A DNA stretch of 64,000 bases, from the NCBI RefSeq assembly GCF_017086405.1, contig NZ_CP070973.1, forward strand, positions 4,000,739 to 4,064,738, written 5' to 3'. The position numbers were made by a program, and so were the translations under genes. Source of the stretch: Mycobacterium gordonae. Lineage in GTDB: Bacteria; Actinomycetota; Actinomycetes; Mycobacteriales; Mycobacteriaceae. Positions 57,457-64,000 of the stretch are shown in pieces. The notes under the pieces are model-generated. The model searched no databases. It was given only the letters and a program-made list of their open reading frames with translations, and was not told the origin of the DNA. Every line of letters begins with the position of its first letter. The first letter of the stretch is position 1.

Positions 57457-60400
57457 TCGTCGTCATCCATGAACGCAGCGTTGACCAAATCGTCGAGGTC
57501 CATGTCCGCGAGGTCCTTGGCGCTCGACGCGTCGTTCGGTGTCCCCGCAGCGCCGTTGCGGTCGCCGTCCTGCTCGTTGGCCAGCGCCAGCAGCAGATCC
57601 AGCACGCCGGCCTGGCGCAGTCGCTTGACCGGAATGGATGCCACGACGCGCCGCAACTCCTCTTCGCCGGGCGCCGCGGCGGGCTGCGTGTCTGTGTGTG
57701 CCGCGCCGATCAGCTCCCGGTGGAAGTAACCGGCCAGCGCCGCCGAGTTCGGGTAGTCGAAAATCAGCGTCGGCGAAAGCCCCAGCCCGGTAGCGGCTTT
57801 GAGCCTGTTACGCATCTCCACCGCGGTGAGCGAGTCGAAGCCCAGCTCCTGGAATGCCCGGTCGGGATCGATGGCTTCGGGCGTCGTGTTGCCCAGCACC
57901 GTGGCGATGTGCGAGCGCACCAGGTCCAGCAGCACGGCGTGCTGTTCTTCCTCGTCCAGCCCCTCCAAGCGCTGCAGCAGCGCCGACTTGGATTTGGCGG
58001 CGGCCAGTGAGTCGTCGACCTGGCGCCGCGCGGGCGCGTTAATCAGGTCGACGAACATCGGCGGCAACGTTCCGGCGTCGAACTTGGCGCGCAGCGCCAC
58101 TAGGTCGATGTGCGCCGGCAACAGGAACGGCTCGTCGACAACCAAAGCGGTGTCGAGCAATTCGAGCGCTTCCTGCGAACCCATCGCCACGATCCCGTCG
58201 CGGGCGAACCGGGCGAGATCGGCCGCGCCGAGCGCCCCGGTCATGCTGCTGGCCTGATCCCACAGCCCCCAACCGAGTGAAACGGCCGGCAGCCCGTGCT
58301 GCCGCCGGTGCAGGGCCAGCGCGTCCAGGAACGAGTTGCCGGCCGCGTAGTTGGCCTGACCCGACGCGCCGGCCAGCCCGGCGATCGAGGAAAACATCAC
58401 GAACGCCGACAGTTTCAGGTCGCGGGTCAACTCGTGCAGGTTCCACGCCGCATCCACCTTGGCCCGCATCGCCGCGTCGACCCGTTCCGGGGTCAACGAC
58501 GTCACCACCGCATCGTCGAGCGTTCCCGCCGCGTGGATCACCGCCGACAGCGGACGCTGTCCCTCGATGTCGGCCATTACCTCGGCCAGCGCCGCCCGGT
58601 CGGCCGCGTCGCAGGCAACGACTCGCACGTCAGCGCCGGCCGCCGCGAGTTCGGCGGTCAGCTCGTCGGCGCCCGGGGCCTCCGGGCCGCGACGACTCAC
58701 CAGGACGAGGTGTCGCGCCTGGTGTTTGTGCACCAGGTGCCGGGCCAGCGCCGAGCCGGCCATGCCGGTTCCGCCGGTGATCAGGACGGTGCCGTCACCG
58801 ACGCCGGAGTTCATGGTCATCACGACCTTGCCGACGTGGCGCGCCTGACTGAGGTAGCGCAACGCGGCCGCCGCCCGACGCACGTCGAACACAGTGGCGG
58901 GCAAGGGTTGTAGGACGCCGGTTTCGAACAGTGCGGCCAGCTCGCCGAGCATTGACCGGATGTGGTCGGGCCCGGCTTCGAACAGATCGAAGGCGCGGTA
59001 GCGCACGCCGAGCGCGGCGACCTCGTCGGCGTCGCGGATGTCGGTTTTGCCCATCTCCAGGAAAATCCCACCCGGGGCAACCAACCGCAGTGACGCGTCG
59101 ACGAATTCGCCGGCCAGCGAGTCCAGCACGACGTCCATGCCGCGTCCGCCGGTGGCGGTGCGGAAGTGGTCCTCGAAGTCCAGGCTGCGCGAGTCGCCGA
59201 GGTGAGCATCATCAAAGCCCATGGCACGCAGAGTGTCCCATTTGCCCTTGCTGGCGGTGGCAAACACCTCCACACCCCAGTGCCGGGCCAGCTGCACGGC
59301 CGCCATGCCCACACCGCCGGCGGCGGCATGCACCAGCAGCCGCTGTCCGGGCTGCACGTCGGCCAGGACTTTCAGCGCGTAGTACGCGGTGGCGAAGACG
59401 ACCGGCGCGGTGGCCGCCTCGGTGTCCGACCATCCGGCCGGGATCTTGATCAGCAACCGCTCGTCGGTGGTCGCCACGGCCCCGGTGCCTTCGGGGAACA
59501 ATCCGGTCACCCGGTCACCGGCCGCGAACAGTGTGGCATCAGAGGCGGTTTCGATGACCATTCCCGATGCCTCGACCCCCATCGCCGCGGCTTCGTCGGG
59601 GTAGAGGCCAAGCGCGATCATGACGTCGCGGAAGTTGGCGGCCATGGCGCTGGTCGCGATGCGTACCTGCCGCGGTCCCAGGGGGGCGTCCGCGTCCGGA
59701 ATGGGCTCCATGCGCAGGTTTTCGAAGGTTCCGGGGCTGCTCATGCCCAGTCGCCAGGGCACGTCGCCGGGAGGCGCCAACAATCCGCGCACCGCGCGGC
59801 TGCCGTGCACGCGCGCGATGTGGATGGTGCCGTTGCGCAGCAGCACCTGCGGCTCGCCGACGGCGAGAATGCCGGCCGCTTCGTCGTCGGTGATGGCCAC
59901 ATCGGTGTCCACCAATACGATTCGGCCGGGATGCTCCGTCTGAGCCGAGCGCACCAGGCCCCATACCGCGGCGCCGGCCAGATCGGTGACGGTCTCACCC
60001 GGTAGCGCCATCGCGCCCCGCGTCGATACGACCAGCACCCCGGAGCCGTGCTCGGCCAGCCATGCCTGCACGGCTGCCAGCGCGTGGTGAGTGGCCGTGT
60101 ACACACCGGCCAGAGTGTCGCCCGCGACAGGTTGCGACTCGAACACCTCGTAGGGCGGGGTGCCCGTCGTCACCGACGATGGCGCGGGTGACCAGTTCAC
60201 CTCGAAGAGCCGGTCGCCGGCCGATCCGGCCAGGGCAGCCCTGAGCTGCTGCTCGGTCACCGGACGAGCCACCATCGAGGCCACCGACAGCACCGGCAAC
60301 CCCAGCGCGTCGGTCAGCTCCACCGACACCGACGACGGCCCGGTCGGGGTGATGCGAGCCCGCACCGCCGACGCGCCGGCCGCGTGCAGGCACACGCCCT

Positions 60401-63400
60401 GCCAGGCGAAGGGCACCAGTACGCCGTCGGAGCGTCCCAGATCGCTGTCGGCACCCGCGATGAGGGCGTGCAGCGCCGCGTCCAGCACCACCGGGTGCAC
60501 CCCGAATCCCGCGGGCGACAGCCCCGCGGTGTCGGGGAGGTTCACTTCGGCATACAGGTCGTCACCGCGACGCCACATCGCGGTCAGTCCCTGGAAGGCC
60601 GGGCCGTAGCCGTACCCGCGCTCGGCCAGCTGCTCGTAGGTGCCGGTGACGTCCACCTGGCTGGCACCTACCGGCGGCCAGCTGGACAGCTCCGTGATCG
60701 GTTCCGGCGCTTGAGAATTCACCAGTCCTTCGGCGTGCAGCAGCCAGCCACTCTCGGCCCGCGAGAAGATCGAAACGCCACGGGAACCGGACTCGTCGGC
60801 GGCATCGACGACGACTTGCACGGCGACCGAACCGGATTCGGGCAGGATCAGCGGAGCGGCCAGCGTGAGCTCCTCGACCGTCGTGCAGCCGACCTCGTCT
60901 CCGGCGCGGATGGCCAGCTCCACGAAACCGGCGCCCGGGAAGATCGCGACGCCACCGACCGCGTGGTCCCGCAACCAGCCGTGCGTCGCGGCCGACAGTC
61001 GGCCGGTCAGCACCACACCACCCGAGGCCGGCAGGTCGACCACCGCACCCAGCAGCGCGTGCTCACCGGCTGCCTGACCCAGGCCCACGGCGTCGACGGC
61101 GGTACTGGCGCTGGAGAGCCAGAACCGGCGTCGCTCGAAGGCATACGTCGGCAATTCGACGAAGTTCGCCGGCCCCAACACCGCCCGCCAGTCCACCGGG
61201 GTGCCGGCCACGAAAACGTGAGCCAGCGCGTTGATCAGGGTCGCGGCTTCGGGCCGGTCCTTACGCAGCGCGGAACTGGTGGTGATCGCGACGTCGGGCA
61301 ACGACTCCTCGATCGACGCAGTCAGACCGCCGCTCGGACCGACCTCTAAAAACCTTGTCGCACCGGCCGATTGCGCGTAGCGGATGCTGTCTTCGAACCG
61401 TACCGCTTCCCGGACATGGCGCTTCCAGTAGGCGGCCGACGCGAAGTCGTCGCCGACCGGTTGTCCGGTCAGGTTCGAGATGACTGGAATGGTGGGCTGC
61501 GCGATCGGCAACCCGGCCGCGACCGCGGCAAACTCGTCGATCATCGGATCCATCAGCGGTGAATGGAATGCGTGGGAGACGGCCAGTTGGTGGACCCGTC
61601 GGCCCTGCACCCGCAGGCGTTCGGAAACCTCGAGCACCTGCTCCTGCGCACCCGAAATCACCAGTGACGCCGGACCGTTGATCGCGGCGATGCTGACTTC
61701 AGCGGTCAGGAGCGGCCGCACCTCTTCCTCGGTGGCCTGCACGGCCACCATCGCCCCGCCAGCCTCCAGCCGCTGCATAAACCGTGCCCGGGCGGCGACC
61801 AGGACGGCGGCGTTCTCCAGCGACAACACCCCGGCGACGTGCGCCGCGGACAGCTCACCGACGGAGTGCCCCATCACGAAATCGGGCCGCACGCCCCAGG
61901 ATTCCAGCAGGCGGAACAGCGCAACTTCGACAGCGAACAACGCTGGCTGCGCGAACTCCGTTGTATTGAGCACACTTTCGTCGTGACCCCACATCACCTC
62001 GCGCAGCGGTCGCAGCAGGTGTCGGTCCAGTTCGCCGACAACGGTGTCGAACGCCTCGGCGAACACCGGGTACGTCGCATGAAGACCCATACCCATACCG
62101 AGCAGTTGGGAACCTTGGCCGGGAAAGACGAACACGGTCTTGCCGCCGGGCTGCGCCACACCGCGGATGACGGCACCGAGATCGTCGTCGGCCAGCTCGG
62201 ACAACCCGCTGAGCAACTCGTCCCGGCTGCCACCGACGACCACGGCGCGGTGCTCGAACGACGATCGGCCGGCCAATGTCCAGCCGACGTCCAGGGGATC
62301 GAGTTCCTCGCGCCGGCCCAGGTATTCGGCAATCCGTCCGGCCTGGAAACGCAAGGCCGCGGCGGACTTGGCCGAGACCACCCACGGCAGCACCGCCGGT
62401 TTCGGCCCGCGAGTTTCGACGGCCGGTGCGGCGGGACCGGATTCGATGATCACGTGGGCGTTGGTGCCGCTGATCCCGAACGACGACACCCCGGCCCGCC
62501 GGGCTCGCACCGCTTCGGCCGGCCAGGGCCGCGGCTCGGTGAGCAGCGCCACCGATCCCGTCGACCAGTCGACGTGCGGGCTGGGCGCGTCGACGTGCAA
62601 CGTGGCCGGCAACACCTGGTGACGCATCGCCTGCACCATCTTGATCACCCCGGCCACACCCGCGGCGGCCTGCGTGTGGCCCATGTTCGACTTGATCGAT
62701 CCAAGCCACAACGGCTCTGCGCGTCCCTGGCCGTAGGTGGCCAACAACGCCTGCGCCTCGATCGGGTCGCCCAGCATCGTGCCGGTGCCGTGACCCTCGA
62801 CGGCATCCACGTCGGTCGCCGACAGACCCGCGTTGGCCAGCGCGGCGCGCACCACCCGCTGCTGGGAGGGACCGTTGGGGGCGGTCAGGCCGTTGGACGC
62901 GCCGTCCTGGTTGATCGCCGACCCACGCACTAACGCCAACACCGGGTGCCCGAGTCGCTGCGCGTCCGAAAGCCGTTCCACCACCAGCATTCCGCCGCCC
63001 TCGGAGAATCCGGTGCCGTCGGCGGCGCCGGCGAATGCCTTGCACCTGCCGTCGGCCGAGAGGCCCCGCATGCGGCTGAACTCGACGAAGATGTCGGGGG
63101 TCGCATTGATCGTGACACCGCCGGCCAGCGCCAGGTCGCACTCGCCCGACCGCAGCGACTGCACCGCCATGTGCAACGCCACCAGGGACGACGAGCAGGC
63201 GGTGTCGACCGACACGGCGGGCCCTTCCAGCCCGAGCACATAGGCGACCCGGCCCGAGGCAACGCTGGAAGATTGTCCGGTCAAGCGGAAGCCCTCCGCG
63301 GCCTGGGCGGCGCCGATGCCGTAGCCCTGGGTGTACACCCCGGCGAACACTCCGGTCGCGCTGCCCCGCAGCGAGCCTGGCTCGATGCCCGCCCGTTCCA

Positions 63401-64000
63401 GCGCTTCCCAGGACAATTCGAGGTACAAGCGCTGTTGCGGGTCCATGGCCAGTGCTTCGCTGGGTGCAATCCCGAAGAAAGCGGGGTCGAAGTCGGCGAC
63501 GCCGTCGACGAATCCCCCGGTTCGCGTGTAGCAGGTGCCGACCACGTCGGGATCGGCGTTGTACAGACCAGCCAGGTCCCAGCCGCGGTCGGCCGGGAAA
63601 TCCGAAAGCACGTCGCGGCCCTGGATCACCATGTCCCACAGGTCCTCGGGCGAATACACCCCACCGGGGTAGCGGCACGACATGCCCACGATCGCGATCT
63701 GATCCTCACCGGTCACGCGTACGGCCGGGGTGTGGGTGATCTCCTGGGGCAATCCGGCGAGTTCGGTACGGATGTAGGTGGCCAGGCCACTGGGGGTCGG
63801 GTAATCGAAGATCAGGGTGGGTGACAGCGAGAGCCCGGTGGCTGATTTCAGCCGGTTACGCATTTCGACCGCGGTCAGGGAGTCGAAGCCCAAGTCCTGG
63901 AAAGCTTTATCGGGATCGATGGCTTCGGGGGCGACGTTGCCCAGCACCGTGGCGATGTGGGAGCGCACCAGGTCCAGCAGCAGGGCGTGCTGCTCGTTTT
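57453..64000 (-). CDS. pks12: pks12-like type I polyketide synthase, C-terminal module (5' end beyond window)
   Basis: The frame runs off the window edge. From the edge it reads an ACP (AFQDLGFDSLTAVEMRNRLK), then one full module. KS has VSVDTACSSSLVAL with Cys, EGHGTGTMLG and SNMGHTQA. AT has VFPGQGSQLLG, MGHSVGELS and HAFHS, the malonyl-type signature. DH has DHAVGGVAIFPGAGFVELAI, i.e. HxxxGxxxxP. ER has LLVHAAAGGVGMAAVQLARH and KR has VLITGGTGMAGSALARHL. The final ACP has AFQELGFDSLTAVEMRNRLK, and a short acidic tail follows. A fully reducing module after another ACP is the layout of Pks12, which builds mannosyl-phosphomycoketide. Synteny with Rv2047c supports pks12. Confidence 0.93.
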   Translation of the reverse strand, partial: NEQHALLLDLVRSHIATVLGNVAPEAIDPDKAFQDLGFDSLTAVEMRNRLKSATGLSLSPTLIFDYPTPSGLATYIRTELAGLPQEITHTPAVRVTGEDQIAIVGMSCRYPGGVYSPEDLWDMVIQGRDVLSDFPADRGWDLAGLYNADPDVVGTCYTRTGGFVDGVADFDPAFFGIAPSEALAMDPQQRLYLELSWEALERAGIEPGSLRGSATGVFAGVYTQGYGIGAAQAAEGFRLTGQSSSVASGRVAYVLGLEGPAVSVDTACSSSLVALHMAVQSLRSGECDLALAGGVTINATPDIFVEFSRMRGLSADGRCKAFAGAADGTGFSEGGGMLVVERLSDAQRLGHPVLALVRGSAINQDGASNGLTAPNGPSQQRVVRAALANAGLSATDVDAVEGHGTGTMLGDPIEAQALLATYGQGRAEPLWLGSIKSNMGHTQAAAGVAGVIKMVQAMRHQVLPATLHVDAPSPHVDWSTGSVALLTEPRPWPAEAVRARRAGVSSFGISGTNAHVIIESGPAAPAVETRGPKPAVLPWVVSAKSAAALRFQAGRIAEYLGRREELDPLDVGWTLAGRSSFEHRAVVVGGSRDELLSGLSELADDDLGAVIRGVAQPGGKTVFVFPGQGSQLLGMGMGLHATYPVFAEAFDTVVGELDRHLLRPLREVMWGHDESVLNTTEFAQPALFAVEVALFRLLESWGVRPDFVMGHSVGELSAAHVAGVLSLENAAVLVAARARFMQRLEAGGAMVAVQATEEEVRPLLTAEVSIAAINGPASLVISGAQEQVLEVSERLRVQGRRVHQLAVSHAFHSPLMDPMIDEFAAVAAGLPIAQPTIPVISNLTGQPVGDDFASAAYWKRHVREAVRFEDSIRYAQSAGATRFLEVGPSGGLTASIEESLPDVAITTSSALRKDRPEAATLINALAHVFVAGTPVDWRAVLGPANFVELPTYAFERRRFWLSSASTAVDAVGLGQAAGEHALLGAVVDLPASGGVVLTGRLSAATHGWLRDHAVGGVAIFPGAGFVELAIRAGDEVGCTTVEELTLAAPLILPESGSVAVQVVVDAADESGSRGVSIFSRAESGWLLHAEGLVNSQAPEPITELSSWPPVGASQVDVTGTYEQLAERGYGYGPAFQGLTAMWRRGDDLYAEVNLPDTAGLSPAGFGVHPVVLDAALHALIAGADSDLGRSDGVLVPFAWQGVCLHAAGASAVRARITPTGPSSVSVELTDALGLPVLSVASMVARPVTEQQLRAALAGSAGDRLFEVNWSPAPSSVTTGTPPYEVFESQPVAGDTLAGVYTATHHALAAVQAWLAEHGSGVLVVSTRGAMALPGETVTDLAGAAVWGLVRSAQTEHPGRIVLVDTDVAITDDEAAGILAVGEPQVLLRNGTIHIARVHGSRAVRGLLAPPGDVPWRLGMSSPGTFENLRMEPIPDADAPLGPRQVRIATSAMAANFRDVMIALGLYPDEAAAMGVEASGMVIETASDATLFAAGDRVTGLFPEGTGAVATTDERLLIKIPAGWSDTEAATAPVVFATAYYALKVLADVQPGQRLLVHAAAGGVGMAAVQLARHWGVEVFATASKGKWDTLRAMGFDDAHLGDSRSLDFEDHFRTATGGRGMDVVLDSLAGEFVDASLRLVAPGGIFLEMGKTDIRDADEVAALGVRYRAFDLFEAGPDHIRSMLGELAALFETGVLQPLPATVFDVRRAAAALRYLSQARHVGKVVMTMNSGVGDGTVLITGGTGMAGSALARHLVHKHQARHLVLVSRRGPEAPGADELTAELAAAGADVRVVACDAADRAALAEVMADIEGQRPLSAVIHAAGTLDDAVVTSLTPERVDAAMRAKVDAAWNLHELTRDLKLSAFVMFSSIAGLAGASGQANYAAGNSFLDALALHRRQHGLPAVSLGWGLWDQASSMTGALGAADLARFARDGIVAMGSQEALELLDTALVVDEPFLLPAHIDLVALRAKFDAGTLPPMFVDLINAPARRQVDDSLAAAKSKSALLQRLEGLDEEEQHAVLLDLVRSHIATVLGNTTPEAIDPDRAFQELGFDSLTAVEMRNRLKAATGLGLSPTLIFDYPNSAALAGYFHRELIGAAHTDTQPAAAPGEEELRRVVASIPVKRLRQAGVLDLLLALANEQDGDRNGAAGTPNDASSAKDLADMDLDDLVNAAFMDDDE

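Noticed and set aside
1..64000. CRISPR arrays, rRNA, tRNA or an origin
   Set aside because: No regularly spaced repeats with spacers, no rRNA-like segments and no tRNA cloverleaf were recognised by eye; small tRNAs cannot be fully excluded without a covariance search.

Overview
The window is chromosomal DNA from a slow-growing, non-tuberculous Mycobacterium. It is very GC-rich. It carries two PE_PGRS genes, an mmpS-mmpL pair, a DosR-type dormancy block (fdxA plus universal stress proteins with candidate DosR boxes), a 13E12-family HNH protein and the end of a pks12-like polyketide synthase. I do not assign a species. From about 41.7 kb to the end, gene order follows M. tuberculosis Rv2038c-Rv2048c as I remember it: sugar ABC transporter, Rv2042c, pncA, lipT, lppI, Rv2047c, pks12. 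Three genes (DoxX-repeat protein, gluconokinase, kinase-like fusion) sit between pncA and lipT, and a PE_PGRS sits between lppI and the Rv2047c homologue. The fdxA/USP pair resembles Rv2005c-Rv2007c.

Layout. 0-2.5 kb: end of pntB, then a PE_PGRS with a C-terminal aspartic-protease-like domain. 2.5-8 kb: AAA ATPase, then tetR-mmpS-mmpL with palindromic operator candidates. 8-11.7 kb: hot-dog-like protein, DUF1801 remnant, molybdopterin oxidoreductase, cupin. 11.7-17.1 kb (minus): hchA and a tightly packed run of TPR protein, MDR oxidoreductase, esterase and a frameshifted enoyl-CoA hydratase. Divergent from that run are an FAD oxidoreductase and an acyl-ACP thioesterase-like gene. 19.3-20.9 kb: decayed aldo/keto reductase gene split by an IS110-family remnant. 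20.9-24.6 kb: acyltransferase, degenerate USP, chloroperoxidase-like hydrolase, TetR. 24.6-28.3 kb: three-gene aromatic-degradation operon divergent from that TetR. 28.5-32.2 kb: CsbD, HAD phosphatase, membrane protein, frameshifted udgX, ChaB-like, DUF1360 and flavodoxin-like genes. 32.3-36.5 kb: MerR/Hsp20 pair, PAS-ANTAR regulator, dormancy block. 36.6-38.1 kb: DUF222-HNH protein. 38.3-40.8 kb: secreted excalibur peptide, zinc-finger protein, then three consecutive broken genes (ECF sigma factor, acyl-CoA dehydrogenase, OsmC). 40.9 kb-end: DUF3097 protein and the pncA-pks12 block.

Gene order and overlaps give the functional groupings. The TetR at 3.75 kb probably controls MmpS/MmpL export. 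The extradiol dioxygenase, FAH-fold protein and MhpA-like hydroxylase form one ring-cleavage pathway. FdxA, the USPs and perhaps the small protein belong to a hypoxia response. The ABC cassette imports a sugar-like solute. Notable lesions include an in-frame deletion of about 35 residues in PncA that removes its metal site, and a frameshift in UdgX next to its catalytic histidine. No rRNA, tRNA or CRISPR array was recognised.
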